Part shown: positions 20,747 to 34,200 of the stretch, one piece after another
Position numbering within the stretch: the stretch's first letter is position 1
Layout of the letters: every line of letters starts with the position of its first letter
DNA from: Tillandsia leiboldiana
Lineage: Eukaryota > Streptophyta > Magnoliopsida > Poales > Bromeliaceae
Length of the DNA: 64,000 bases
Assembly: GCA_029204045.2 (NCBI GenBank)
Contig: CM055063.1
Span: forward strand, 40,395,562-40,459,561
Direction of reading: 5' to 3'
Made by a program: the position numbers and the translations under genes
Notes under the pieces: generated by a model
The model's input: the letters and a program-made list of their open reading frames with translations, nothing else
Told to the model about the DNA's origin: nothing
The model's database searches: none

Positions 20747-23700
20747 AAGCTGAAAAGAACTATAGCTACCATGTCTCAATCATCATGCTCAAGAAAGCTA
20801 TGCTAATGATGAAAAGTGCATACACTCGCTACTGCTAACATGCTTCAAGTATCATGCTCAAAGGAAATCTCATCTATGAACATGCTATGCATACACCACT
20901 CACACACGAGGTGCTCAATCGACCCAATCGAACTGACTGCCACATCGGGTCCAGTCAAGCCTACGCCTCCCTAGTATATCAACATAGGGTGACCAATCGG
21001 ACTAACTCGCTATCGAAAAGTGGCCCATACAGGCTATAGTCGAAATCCACGCTCTCCCTCAGAACGAAATAGACTCAAGCTCCTCACATCTCGCACAACG
21101 GTCAAAGTACTCTCAATGATCCGGGACCACCGTCAACCCAACGATTCCCAACAACACTAGCACTGGTCTAACACAGCTATAAGACACCCCTCAGCCCCCC
21201 AGGCATGAGTGCAACAATAAAAGTACCTGACCAAAGATAACCCAATCAATCCACCAGTAAAAACCGGTACTGCCTGCTCTGCTGTCGAACTCAGTAACTG
21301 ATCGGCACACGGCTCGATCTCAAAGTAAGTAACGGACCGGCACACGGCTCGGTCGAAATATAAGTAACAGACCGGCACACGGCTCGGTCAAGCCTACCTC
21401 CGGAGTGGCACTCGAGGGGAGCGACCCGCACGAGTAAAGTGTCTCAGTAACAAGTATCTCTGTATAGCAGGCTATGACCCACGATCAAATAGATCGGAAA
21501 CTCAAATGCTCCAACGACACAACTCAGTCGGGAAAACCCTCCACGACTCGATCAGGAAGTGCCCAACACTCTCACAGCTATGTCGGAGAACCACCTCCCC
21601 GACTAAATCTGATATGCGCGACCCATAATTTAGAAAACCTCATCGATCCCAACAAAAGCTCACACTCATATGACACTAGAAACTCATCTCACAAATCTCT
21701 AAAAATCCCCTCGGCCCCCTGGCACGAGTATACAAGCATAACGGGCCACCTGGACCTATGTCATACCCCTGGCGAACTCATAATTTAAAAACCACTTTGA
21801 AAATGTTGATTTTCCTTAAAACGGGTTTTCTCGATTTTTAAAACGATCCAGGTGTAAAGATGATGCCAACAAAACGTGAAATCTAGTGTCATATAGTATC
21901 AGGAGTATGCTAAAAATGATCTGGGGTTCCAATAACTTTTACAGAAAATTCCAGGCAACTATCAGATTTAGTAATAGTGAAAAATAGCACTCTAGACATG
22001 AACAAACTGCATTCAGAAGCATTAAAGGGCATTTCATAAATTTTGGAAGAAATTCCAACCCACCTGGAACGCATTCCGCAGGCAATTGCTGAAGTCGGTG
22101 AAGTGCAACCAGCTCAGAAGAAAGATCTGCTGAAGTTGCTTCAACGGCGCATGGTTGCTTTTACCTCTGCCACAAGCTTATTGCACACCAAGTGCTCACA
22201 AGAAACATTAACAATTCCCACTGTAAATTAAATTAAAGTTCATCATCAAAAGGTAATTCCACAATACATATTCATATCACTCACAAGTCCATTAGTACAA
22301 TCCAAGGTTCTCAATACTCACAAATCGGCTCCCAGCACAAGGTAAATCCCATAGCTCAATTCTTATGCTCACAAAACAACTTACACAATCCACACACTCA
22401 CAGCACCAACACACTTCACGAAATGCCCACCTTAGGCTCACATCCTGTTCACATAAAAAGTGCCATTATACCATCCATCCACAATTCAACTCTCCGTATA
22501 TAAATCCACAGCATAAGAGGGAACCCACAGTACACTTAAGCTCCAATTGTACACTAAATATTTGAAGTCCACATACACACAATCCCTTAATTCCACCCAC
22601 ACACACCACCAGCTCCAAAAGCACACACTAAAACACTCACAAGGTTCACCTCAATCCAATCAGCCACGCTAATAAAACCATAAACTCACACACACAAGTC
22701 TGCAAGCTCCACTATTCACACAAAGTCCCACAGTGCACTCCCTGCTCTTATGCATACAAACAAAGCCCAAAATTCACATAAGGCTCACAACTTACACAAA
22801 AGGATCCTCTCTCTCTAGCTCCAATGCCTTGAGCCAATGTAATCATCATCATCATCATCAGCATCATCATTAATCATCATCATTACAGCACACACCTTAT
22901 ACACCCAGCACAACCGAGCCTCCAAGCTGTCGCGGCTTCGTGCATCGGAAACAACCCCATCGGCCAAGCGGCGCCAAATCTGCATCACAAACAGCAAGAG
23001 ACGGGAAGAAAATCCAAAATCAGCCCTGCACTGTGAAGAGCGCACGTCCGATGGCAAGGAAACAGCCTCGGCCGTCGAAAACGCCGCGCGCACGCCCACG
23101 GGGAAGCTCCCTGTGCCAGAGCTGCAGCGCGATGCGCTGCCGCCGCTGCCGCCCGGAACCTGGGCCTGCCGCACGGCGCCCGCCCGCGCAGCCCCCATGA
23201 GCGCTGCGCAGCGCCCGCAGCGGCGCCCCGCGCGCGCCCTGCGCTGCGCGGCGCCCGCCCGCGCAGCGCCCATGCGCGCTGCGCGGCGCCCGCAGCGGCC
23301 CCCGCGCGCTCCCTGCGCTGACCTGCTGCGCGCGCCCCCAGTGCGCGCGCAGCACCGCTGCCTGCTGCGCGCGGCGCCCATGGGCGCCCGCGCAGCACCA
23401 AGGCCAGCCGCGCGCGGCGCCCTTGCGCGCCCGCGTGGCTCCCTGCTGCGGCCACCCCGCACGCAAATGGACAACAGTCCAAGCCACCCCACTCGACCAC
23501 AACTCTAAACACCAAGAAAAAAAACCCAAAACGAACCAAGCTCTCACTCTCTCTCTAAAAAAACTGCACATACCTCGAATGCGTTCGACGCGCGCGCGCT
23601 CCGCTCGGCTTCACACGGCCTCAAGCATAAGGTCTGCACCAATCTTCTCTCACCCATTCCTCTCTTCTCCTTCCTTCCCTTCTTCTCTTTTCCTTCTTTT

Positions 23701-24446
23701 CTCTCTCTCTTCTCTTGCTCTGTTTCATTGCATTTCCTCTGTTTCTAGCTTTTGTAGGAGACGATGACGTGGCGAAATAATTAGCATAGGGCTAATTAAG
23801 TGGGTGGCAGCTGTACGAAGGGTTTAAATAATTCTCTCAAGCAAAACCCAAAATATCTAATCCACTAACATGCATCAACATCTTAATTCCATTCTTCTCT
23901 TTCTGCTTTCCTAATACTTCACAGACATAGCCAACTAATTAATTAAATTAATAAAATAATCCATTAAAAGCCCACGCCAACTCACTTTTTGTCCTCGGGG
24001 CCTCCGCACCAGTCCGGAACCTCCCGAACTCCGCTGTAATCTGAAAATACACGTGTCCACAGCTTTTTCTCCTCAAAAAGCTCAACCGTTGAGTCGGGAT
24101 GCTCAATCCAAAAACCGGCTCCAAAATTGCCAGTTCCGACTCACTTTTCGCCTTCGGGTCCTCCGCGTCAGTCCGGAACCTCCCGAACTTCGCTGTAATC
24201 TGAAAATACACCTGTTCCCAGTGTTCCCCAATTTTCTGCACTCCACTGTGAAGTCGGTATTTCCAATTCCGGTCCTCAATCAGTGCGCCATGCCCGGAAA
24301 AATCCCGAATCAAGCTGGGGCTTCCGCGTTGATCCGCATCAACCCGACATCATCTGTAAACACATAAGCAACATGCCCGAGGCAATTCCTCCGCACCACG
24401 CCATCTTGCGAGGTCGGCGCGCCATCCGAAAGCCCGGTATTCTACA
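20208..24446 (-). repeat. 3' LTR of Gypsy-C (4.24 kb)
   Basis: On the minus strand from TGTAGAATACCGGG (24446) to GGGGCGTGACA (20208). It holds a very GC-rich segment (23060-23460), a polypyrimidine stretch (23640-23720), CAT/ATC trinucleotides (22843-22885) and a GATA microsatellite. The Gypsy-I LTR (46829-53803) has the same order of blocks and is a relative. Overlapping Ala/Arg/Pro-rich open frames in the GC-rich segment are compositional. Confidence 0.92.
20705..20745. repeat. (GATA)n microsatellite
   Basis: About ten GATA units within the Gypsy-C LTR. The Gypsy-I LTR has a GATA array at the same relative position (47325-47361), so it was inherited with the LTR. Confidence 0.95.
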
Positions 24447-27034
24447 CTCTCCCCTCCTTAAAAGGTTTCGTCCTCGAAACCCAAAATAAGTCCATAACTC
24501 GGGAGGGGAACACTCAACTCATCTTCAGGCTCTCAAGTGGCCGTTCTTACTTATCACAATGGCTACACTGAACCTTCACCAAAGGTAGATCTCGACTGCA
24601 AAATTCCTTTGTCACATAAGAAAGATCCGCATCTTTCAAAACAATTTACAGGGGAAGTAGTTCAACATCAGGAAACAATGGTCAAATTCCAACTCTCAAA
24701 TCTCAAGTTCCAAAAAAAGGCAACCACGAATCGAAGACCTCATTCCAAGGTTGCACGCTCGCCTAACCAAGGCGCGCTGACCATAAGTCCTTGCCGGGAT
24801 AATGATATGCCATAAGATCAATCTTACCATTCCGGTAACTCTGACCCCCCGGCGTTGCCTCAACCAAGTCCTCCTGAGTAATCAAGTACTTCAGGTTCGA
24901 GGGTCTGTGGTTAACTTCATGCTCCTCTCTATCACTGGCAAACATTTACATCCATGCTGGTATCCTCCTCAGCTCTAACTCATCCAAGTTACACTGGCCT
25001 TGCATACCTCAAGAACTTCTGACCTCTGTCACTATCAGAGGCTAATTCCCAACGGCATCATCTCTTCGTTGGGCCCTCTGACACACTTGCCGCTGAAAAC
25101 ACAAGGTCCTTAAAACAATATCCTTCAGAGTCAAAAGCATGCTCTCTAAACTAGACATCCAACTTCTTCTCTCTCGAAAGTTGCAGCACTCTCTCCAAGT
25201 GCTCCTCAGGCTCTATGTCGCCTCGGAAATAAATCCCAAGTTCCATGACGGGTACGGCTACCCACCCGTCCAAAAACAACTAGAACACTCGATTCCTCAA
25301 ATCCTAAAGGCAGCAGGGCGTCAATCAATCCATTTGATTGTGCTGTAAGCTCACAATGCCCCTACTGGGTCCTGAACACTAATGAGGCACAGCCCTCGGC
25401 TGTATGGTTCCACAAAGCTATCTATCTCACAAAGGGGCATCTGCCGAAAGGCAATCCAACCCTGTCTGGGCCTCGAACCATCATAGAACCCTCACCGTCG
25501 TGTACCCACAACGTGGCATCATTGCCGCCGTACCAACGGCATGGCAACAACCCCGTGAATCTACAGTGTGACAACCTACACAAGTATCAATCTCTCAGAT
25601 CTTCACTGTCGTACTCCCACGACATGGTACTGGGTCACATAGACCCCTCGATCCAACAGAAACCACAACTGCGCTATCAGCTCTCACTCTCTGTCTCGCA
25701 GGTGATACTCCAATAGGTGCTACCATAGTCGGCGCAGTTTCCAAAACCATGTCAATCACTATCTCAATCTCAATCTCACTAGACGGCGGCTTCAATACCA
25801 GCTCAGGTAGACTCATACCCGGCATCACATGAGCGATAAGGATATCCTTTATTCCTGGTGCCGCCGTAGGCACCTCCTCTTCAGTCGCTAACAAAGCGAT
25901 ACGACCACGACTCAACCTCTATCGTGCTCCAGCATCCCCTAAAACACACTCCTCCTGACCAGGTCCACGGAGGGTCATTGTCCTATCTCGACAATCCATG
26001 ATAGCACGACAATGGGATAACCAATCCCTTTCTAACCTCATATCAACATCTCGAAGCTGAGGTAGGACTAACAACTCGATGGATCCAATCCAAGGTCCAA
26101 CTGCACTGTGCAGGACTGGCACACTCATCCATGTGCTATACGTGATCTGTAACCTGATCCTCACGTGCACAAGCGGTGACGGCAATCAACATGCTCTAAC
26201 TCCGATGACCACAAGGAAATCCATACCTGGTGAGACGCGATCCACTATTCTGGCGTCCTCTAACCGATTGCACAAACTCACCCCACTACAAGCTGGTGGC
26301 CATCGCTCAATCTGCCCCGGCATCACGGCTCTATCAGCCTATCAGCAAGTCGGATGAACATCTTCATCCGGAAGTGGTAGTGGGGGTGCCCGTCTGCAAG
26401 CGGCAATTCGCATGAGCGCTACTCGGGGACACTCTACCTAAAATGTCCTAGACTATCACATGAAAAGCATCGCCCCCTGCCTGAGGTCACACTATGGCGA
26501 TGACTACGGACCAGCACAAATGACATACTCATCCTGGCACTGCTGGCTGGTGCCTTAGTATCGAGAACCTCCTGGTCTCGTCTCCTCTGAGACTCATGAC
26601 CCAGAGACTGGAATCATGGCAACCTTGATGCAACTCGACCGCCCCAAAATCAGGCGATACTGGACGCCTCTCTCCGGAGCTGATCACTCGACCGCGGTCA
26701 ATCCATCGAGTATGCATCCTTGCTGCATCAAAAGTCGGCGCTCGCCGAAAATACACAAAGAGATAGATATCCTGATGCAAGTCCCCTCTCAAACATAATC
26801 AACTTTCTGGGCCCCATCCTAGGCGACATGGGTACTCTGCTCAACAATCGTAGAAACTCACTCCAAGTCATCAACTGCGCTCTCGGTGGTCCAACAGGAC
26901 GAACTCGACGCTACCATCCTTCGGCGTCCTATCCAAAGTGCACAACCCAAGTGCCCAGATCTTCTCCTGGATGAACAATTCTTCTAATAACTTTCCCACA
27001 GCTATCCAGTTCTCGGCCTCCCAGGCTCCAACTC
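24447..27034 (-). pseudogene. Gypsy-C degenerate internal region
   Basis: On the minus strand, GGAGGGGAGAG (24447-24458) is the polypurine tract before the LTR. The GTTTCGAGGACGAAAC stretch shared by all Gypsy elements here follows. At 24790-24900 it resembles the RT/RNase H part of Gypsy-G. At 25595-25915 and 25919-26185 two frames match the protease-RT linker (IKDILIAHVMPG) and the post-protease segment (DWLSHCRAIMDCRDRT, compare DWLSRYSATIDCRDRT in G). Integrase and chromodomain are absent: RNase H-like sequence is only about 350 bp from the LTR against about 1.7 kb in G. The same short arrangement is found in Gypsy-I. No frame is long enough to encode an enzyme. Confidence 0.7.
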
Positions 27035-27134
27035 NNNNNNNNNNNNNNNNNNNNNNNNNNNNNNNNNNNNNNNNNNNNNNNNNNNNNNNNNNNNNNNNNN
27101 NNNNNNNNNNNNNNNNNNNNNNNNNNNNNNNNNN
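27035..27134. other. Assembly gap (exactly 100 N)
   Basis: A run of exactly 100 N is the usual placeholder for a gap of unknown size between joined contigs. To its left is Gypsy-C on the minus strand; to its right is Copia-F gag on the plus strand, starting mid-gene. The junction is where strand order becomes inconsistent with the target duplications. Confidence 0.98.
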
Positions 27135-27733
27135 AAGTTTTGGAAGATCGAACCGATAGATCTTCATCCTCGGACACCTCTAAAGGATCATCGGGTTCTA
27201 ATCTCTAAACTCAAAAGCTTTGCAAAACCTTCTAAAGAAAAAGAAAGGTATGAAGGGAAATCAAATGCTATAGATGCAAAGGCTACGGCCATATTTCAAC
27301 GGATGTCCTCTAAGAAATCATATAAAAAGAAGGCTTTGCAATCAACACTTGGGACGATTCTACTTCCGATGAATCGACCTCAAGTAAAGGAAAGGATAAA
27401 GATTTGCTTTTCATGCTTCTCAAATTTCCTCCTCTAATTTTGCTTATCATCTTTAATTACTGACTCTACTTCTTTGATTTTGCATGAAACATCACCTCCG
27501 ATGGAGAGTCAACAACTGAGGGAGTCGGACAAAGAAGAACTCGTTGAGGCATATCAACAACTTATTACGGATCAAAGAAGAGGCCAAACATATTAAGAAT
27601 TGAGGAATCAACGCTTGAGGTTCAGGACGAGAACTGTGCCTTTAAAGATCAAAATTCCTGATCTCGAGAGGAACGAGACTTTTCTTGGGGTCATGTAACA
27701 ATCCTCCAAGAAAAGCTAAACCCTCGAAACATC
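27135..27733 (+). pseudogene. Copia-F gag, middle part with frameshifts
   Basis: Aligns with Copia-B gag from about 61676 to 62290: a zinc-knuckle stretch (CYRCKGYGH in B) and the start of the coiled coil. It has many single-base insertions and deletions, so no frame stays open, whereas the next piece of the same gene (39722-40169) is clean. It lies next to the gap, so some of the indels may be contig-end base-calling errors rather than decay. Confidence 0.75.
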
Positions 27734-30700
27734 TGTCACGCCCCGGTGTAAACCAGAACCCGGGCCCGTCAACAGATCCGCCGTGCATGCGGTATTTCCC
27801 ACACACACGAAGCGTCGGTAACCTGCTCAGATAAGAAAAAATATAAAGAGCATAATAATCAGAGCTAAACTAAACTACTGTATCTCAGACAGAAGCTGGA
27901 AGTAAAGAGTACAACATGGAATAAAATACAGATGTCTCTCCCAGCTCTCCACTAAATATACACAGCTGGCAAAAGCCAGACCCAAAAAGAAATAAACAAA
28001 AGCTGTCTGAGAAGACCAGGTACCCAAAAGCTCCAGCTACAACCCTCGGGAGGCTCTCTATCTAGTCCGCGATGCGCTTGCCCCGATCAGTTGCTGACGG
28101 CCCAGCAACTCCCACTGAGGACTCTGCAAACAAGGGGAAAGAAAAAGAACAAGAAAACAATGGGGGTAAGTACTACAATAAACAGTAGCCTCCCCTAGTG
28201 GGTAAAGCCTCAGCTCAGATATGCCCACCAGGTGATCAGAGGCAAAAGGGAAAGGAAAGAAAGGGGGTGTAGATAGAGGGAGCAACTGATAAAATGCTAT
28301 CCCTAATATGCCTCTACACGATAACTCAACACGGATGGGAAAAGGAATGCATCAGTATAAAGAAGTCTGTCCAAAGGACCCAATCTGACCGCCAGTGGAC
28401 ACTGGCACTGCCTGCTCTGCCGCGACGGGTATGCCAGCCTACGCATAACACCGAAGCACAAGGAGTCCCCAGGACTCAAGTCTGTCTGCCGCGCACTCCG
28501 GAGTCGCACTCGTGGGGAGCGACCCACACGAGGAAAGTAAGTAACCACAAGTAACCTGATATAGCAGGACTGGATCGAGACTCAATGAAGTGGGAAAAAC
28601 CCTCCACTAAAGAAAGCCCGATCCCCAAAACACCCAATCTGATGCAATAGTATAAGCCGGTCGACCACCCAAGATCCGTGGTCGCCGCAACACCCTGACA
28701 TAAACCCAACCTGTCCCAAATCCCCAATATCCGACTACACTGTCCAACACACGCTCGAACCGAGCGACTAAGCCGCAAGTGTCCAATACAAGGAGGAGAA
28801 AAGAGTAAATGCATGGTTTCTCCTAAGTCAAGTCCCAAAAATAGTATAGCAGTAAATGATGACATAATCATGTGACCAATTTAATCATGCATTGTCTCAA
28901 TATTTTTGTCCAGTTTCCGAGAATAGCAGTTAGAGTGACATAAGCTAGGGTGACAGTCCCATAAGAATAATCATCAGTTTTGCAGTCCTCAATTATTATC
29001 ACTTGTCTCTAAGCATTACAGTCCAGAATTAAGCGATTAAAACAAGTAATCAGTCTAACAATAATTTTTCATGGATTAGATAACCAATAATTTGCTCCCT
29101 AACGCATGCGAGTCTACCAATTAACGCATTTAGCAACATCAAAACAGGGTTCTCTGATATTCCTAGTGGGCATAACAAAGGAGAGGAGTACAACAACCAC
29201 CCACCTGGTGCAAACTGTCCAAGTCCGTACAGCTAGAAAATACCAAAACTCCAAATCCTTGCTCCCACAATGTTAGCACACCCGAATATTCCTGGTACAA
29301 TACAAAGCTCACTAATTACACTTAGGCTCCCAATTATTGCTCTTATAACCACCTACAACCTCGGATTCAAAACTGTTAAATTATCACCTGCAGAAAGTGC
29401 CCAGAAAATCCAAGAAAAATATCACAGCGATCCTCGCGTCGATAGCTTCGCAACGGTACCTTGCATCCCAAATCCGAGTTCGGTAAGTCAAGATAAAAAT
29501 TCGGCAAGGGGATACACTCATACAAAATCTGTGTTAAAACTGTGCACTGTTCACCGGAGAAAACAGTAATTTTCACCTCGAAATAAATCTCACAAAATCC
29601 AAGAAAAATACGAGCGTGTTCCTTGCGATCCGTAGATGAAAAAGTTGTATAAGCTTGTTTCCGTCTGATGCTCGTGCGCGAAGATATGGCCAAAATACCC
29701 CGCTGCTGTCAAGGAAGTCCACACAGAAAATGGGGTCACTGTTGCCTCGGGATCCGTGCCAAAACCTCGAAACGAGAAAGCGCGACCAAAACGAAAGATG
29801 AAGTCCTACCTCTTAGGAGTTCTGCCGGCGCAAGAATCACGCAAAGTGAGCTCGGGGTAGTCCAGGGGAGCCAAAAACACTGTCGCTGCGCCGAAGAAGA
29901 ACACTAGAAAGCAACGTCGCGCCGCGCCGTAAAATGGGGGAACCTCGGGATTCGTGCCTCTAAAATCCTAGAACTTGGCAAGAAGATCAAGCACTAGAGG
30001 TGAAAAACTTAGCTTAAGAGAGCCTCGGGCAGAGGAGGTGTGGTTTGGGAGAAAAAGCCCCAAAACAAAGGCTCGGGCTGCCTTTAAATAGGCTGAGGAA
30101 AACAATTGGGATAATTCCCATTAAGTCCCGATTTTCGGGCGCCCGGAAATTTTCCCGGGCGCGCACAGTGCGGCCCGGCCCACCACTTTCGGGCGCGCAC
30201 AGTGCGGCCCGGTCCACCACACAGTCCAGCCCACTACTCCCCTGGGCCCCCACTGCACCCGGTGCACCTGCGCCAGCGAATGGCAACGCGACACGTGGCC
30301 CGTGCACCCGTGCACCACGCACGTCGCGCCGTGGACCTGGCACGTCGCGGGCTGACCTGGGCCGTACGGCCAACCACCGCCCCCCGGCCGGTACGGCCAC
30401 CTGCCCCGGTCACCACTTCCACCGGTTGCGTGGACCGGGAGCACAGGCACCGAACCAATAACCGCATGCCACGTGTCCACCCGGTCTATCCGTGCACCAT
30501 GCCCACAGTCCGGGGACCTCGCGCTGGGGGACCAACCAACCGAACCAGCCACGTGGCATCCCGCACTGGCGCACGCCGGTGCCTGTGGACCGCGCGCCTG
30601 CCCGCGCGCCCGGGCGCCTGCCCGCGCCCTGCCCGCGCCCTGTGCCGCCGCCTCCCGCCTGCCCGAGGCTGCGCCGCCGCCCGCCGGCGCTCCCCACCGA

Positions 30701-31153
30701 CGCCGGCGATCGCCGGAAACACTGTTCCGGCTTGAACAGTACCCGCAGCCCAAAAACATCAAGAAAAAAGCCCTCTTGACCGTTTTCCCCCCGAGCGCTG
30801 ATTCCAAAAACGGCGTCCATTTCGCCAAAATCCGCCTCTAAAATTTGCCGGAGGCTCCCGCAAACACAAAAAACTGCCCGAACTTCCGGGAGCCCGCGTT
30901 TGGCATCGCGACTCAGAATTAAGCAAACAAAAAGCATTCTCAAGCGTTTTTCCGCGCTGAATCCAAATCCACCCTCTGTTTGGCCAAATCCTCTTCTAAA
31001 TCGCAAAAGCAGCCGAAGGCCAAAACAGCCAACCAAAGCTCACAGGGTCCATCTGTGGCATCCCTTTGATGCACCATGGCCAGATACACCCTCAACAGGT
31101 GTTTGCACAGTGGATTCATGGGAAAAAGCTGTAAGGAGTTTAGGGGCCCTACA
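27734..31153 (-). repeat. 3' LTR of Gypsy-G
   Basis: 3420 bp, TGTAGGGCCCC to GGGGCGTGACA on the minus strand. It is very similar to the 5' LTR, but lacks single bases in many homopolymer runs that the other copy has (for example near 28160, 28245 and 28255). A TATTTAAAGG box (complement of 30081-30090) is the likely promoter in U3. Confidence 0.93.
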
Positions 31154-31170
31154 TCCTCCCCCACTAAAAA
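31154..31170 (-). other. Polypurine tract of Gypsy-G
   Basis: TTTTAGTGGGGGAGGA on the minus strand directly before the 3' LTR; primer for plus-strand synthesis. Confidence 0.8.
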
Positions 31171-31211
31171 AAAGTTTCGTCCCCGAACAAAGAAAACAGA
31201 ACAGACGTACC

Positions 31212-34200
31212 TCAAATAGGTTCCTCGAACAAAAAGGGTAGGCATCTCTCATCACTGTCTCCAGCTCCCAAGTGGCCTCTCGCTCCTCGTGATTGCTCCA
31301 CAGGATCTTCACATACGGAATGGCCCGATTGCGCAATTCCCTCATCCTCACGAGCAAGAATTCGCAACGGGCGCTCCTCGTAGACCAAGTCCTCGCCGAT
31401 CTCCAACAAAGGGAAGTCAATCACGTGCGACGGGGTCAAAACATATCTCCTCAGAGCTGAGACATGGAAGACATCATGATACTCCGGCCAGGCGCGGAGG
31501 TAAAGCAACTCTGTATGCCACAGACAACTCTGTCAAGTACCTCAAAGGGTCCAATAAAGCGGGGACTGAGCTTTCCCCCGTACTCCAAATCTCCGGACCC
31601 CTTTCGAGGGCGAGACCTTCAAGAAGACATGATGCACCAACCTGAAACTCCAGGTCTCGCCGTCGAGTATCGGCGTAGCTCTTCTGACGACTCTTGGGCT
31701 GTTTCAAGATGCCGGCGAATAATCCTGACTTTTTCCTCTGCCTCCAGAAGTAAATCCGGTCCCAAAGTCCTTCTCTCACCCACGTCACTCCAATATAAGG
31801 GAGACCGACACTTGCGTCCATACAACGCTTCAAACGGAGCCATCTGGATGCTCGCCTTGATAGCTGTTGTTGTACGTGAACTCAACCAACGACAAGTGCC
31901 GGTACCACCCTCCTCCAAAATCCATAACGCACGCTCTCAACATATCCTCGAGGGTCTGTAGGTGCGTTCTGACTGTCCATCGTTCTGGGGTGGGAAAGCG
32001 GTGCTAAACCTGAGCTGAGTCCCCAATGCTGAATGCAAACTCCCCCAAAAGCGTGATATGAACCTCGGGTCACGGATCTGACACAATCGAAGCAGGGATA
32101 CCGTGAAGCCTCACTATCTCATCCAGATATAACTGTGCCAAACGCTCCAGTGACCAGGTCATCTGAACCGGTAAGAAGTGCGCCGACTTGGTGAGTCTGT
32201 CAACAATAACCCAGACCGCATCAGCCCCGCTCTGCGCCCTCGGCAATCCAGTGACGAATCCATAGTGACGTGGTCCCATTTCCACTCGGGAATTGGAAGA
32301 CTCTGCAACTTACCAGCAGGAACGCGATGCTCTGCTTTCACTTGCTGGCAAGTTAAACAATGAGCTACGAATCTCCCAATGTTCCCGCTTCATCCCGGGC
32401 AACCAAAACAGTGCTTGAGGTCCGTATACATCTTAGTACCTCCAGGATGGATGGTATAAGGTGTAAAATGGGCCTCCCTCAAATCTGATCTCTAATCTCC
32501 TGATCCATAGGCACACACACTCGGTCCCTGTACCGCAGTACTCCCGAGCTATCCACAAGAAAAATCCCCTGTCTGATCCGCCTGAAGCTGCGTCCTGATC
32601 CTCATCAAGTGGGGGGTCCTCACATCTGAGTGTCCCTGATCCTCTCCAACAGAGTGGGCTGCAAGACCATAGACATGAGTCTAGCAGAGACCCCAGGGGA
32701 TACTACCTCCAACTGTAACCGCCTCATCTGCTCGACCACGGCGCCTGCTGCGAGATCAATAAGCTCAGACTCGTCCTCCTACTCAAAGCATCTGCCACGA
32801 CATTGGCCTTGCCGGGATGGTAAAGGATACTCAGATCGTAATCCTTTAACACTCCAACCACCGGCGTTGCCTCAAATTCAGCTCCTTTTGGGTGTACAGA
32901 TACTTCAAGCTCTTGTGATCAGTATATATCTCGCAATGCTCTCCATACAAATAATGCCGCCACAGCTTCAGAGCAAACACCACCGCTGCCAACTCCAATC
33001 ATGAGTAGGGTAATTTTTCTCATAGTCCTTCAATTGCCGCGAAGCATAGGCAATTACCCTACCATGCTGCATCAACACACACCCCAGACCACTATGTGAG
33101 GCATCACTGTAGATCACAAATCCTTCCCCCATAACTGGGAGGGCAAGGATTGGAGCGGTCATCAACCTCGCTTCAGCTCCTCAAAACAGCTCTGGCAAAT
33201 CTCGCTCCAAACAAACTTAACCCCTTTTCTAGTCAGACGAGTGAGGGGAGAGGAAAGCTTCGCAAAGCCTTCCACAAAGCGCCGATAGTAGCCCGCCAAT
33301 CCAAGAAAACTCCGCACCTCGGTGATGGTCGTCGGCCTCGGCCAATCTCTAATAGCATCCACCTTGGCCGGATCCACCGCCACTCCAGCAGCTGAAACCA
33401 CATGACCCAGAAAGGCAACCTCCCGGAGCCAAAACTCGCACTTTTTGAACTTAGCATACAGCTTTTTCTCTCGCAGAAGCTGTAGCACGGTTCTCAAGTG
33501 CTCCTCGTGCTCCAGATCACTCCGGGAGTAGATCAGAATATCATCTATGAACACCACCACAAACCGATCCAAAAACGGCTGAAAAATCCTGTTCATCAAG
33601 TCCATGAATGCGGCAGGGGCATTAGTCAACCCAAAAGGCATCACAGTAAATCATAATGCCCGTACCGCGATCTGAAAGCCGTCTTGGAGATGTCCTCGGC
33701 CCTCACCCTAAGCTGGTGGTAACCGGACTGCAGATCAATCTTCGAGAACACGGATGCTCCCTGTAACTGATCAAACAAATCATCTATCCGGGGGAGGGGA
33801 TACTTGTTTCGGATGGTCACTTTGTTCAATTCCCTATAATCCACGCACAACCGCAGTGATCCATCCTTCTTCTTAACAAACAACACAGGCGCTCCCCACG
33901 GAGAAACACTGGGTCTAATGAAGCCCCTATCCAAAGATCCTGAAGCTGGGCTTTCAACTCCCTCAACTCAGCTGGCGCCATCCTATAGGGTGCCTTTGAG
34001 ATTGGTGCAGTCCCAGGGACTACATCAATCACAAACTCAATCTCCCTCTCCGGCGGCATCGTCGTCAACTCAGGTGGAAACACATCTGGGAACTCTCGGA
34101 CGATAGGGATATCCTCGAGTCCCAGTGCCGCCGTAGGCACCTCCACCACGGTGGCCAAAAAGGCAGTGCAACCTCTACTCATCATCCTCCTAGCTCTCGC

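Larger units (their letters stand above)
20208..27034 (-). mobile_element. Gypsy-C, 3' part (minus strand)
   Basis: 3' LTR (20208-24446) and a degenerate internal region running into the assembly gap. The 5' LTR begins at 62672 on the opposite strand with the same AGTTC target duplication. The two LTRs are nearly identical where both are visible: the 121-codon frame at 23948-24313 is reproduced without change at 62805-63170. C is therefore one of the youngest insertions, yet its internal region encodes nothing intact. Confidence 0.85.

Noticed and set aside
22815..23571. Several overlapping Ala/Arg-rich ORFs on both strands
   Set aside because: They sit in a segment of extreme GC content in the Gypsy-C LTR, where stop codons are rare in all frames. 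The same occurs at 52200-52960 and 63370-64000.
10324..24446. Large inverted repeat with 54954-64000 read as a foldback transposon or palindromic duplication
   Set aside because: Most of the interiors are complementary halves (5' parts against 3' parts) rather than copies; only the LTRs repeat. The shared target duplications show split insertions.
29668..31036. Multiple ORFs on both strands in the Gypsy-G 3' LTR
   Set aside because: Reproduced at 38232-39644 in the other LTR with frame differences; GC-rich LTR sequence without protein features.
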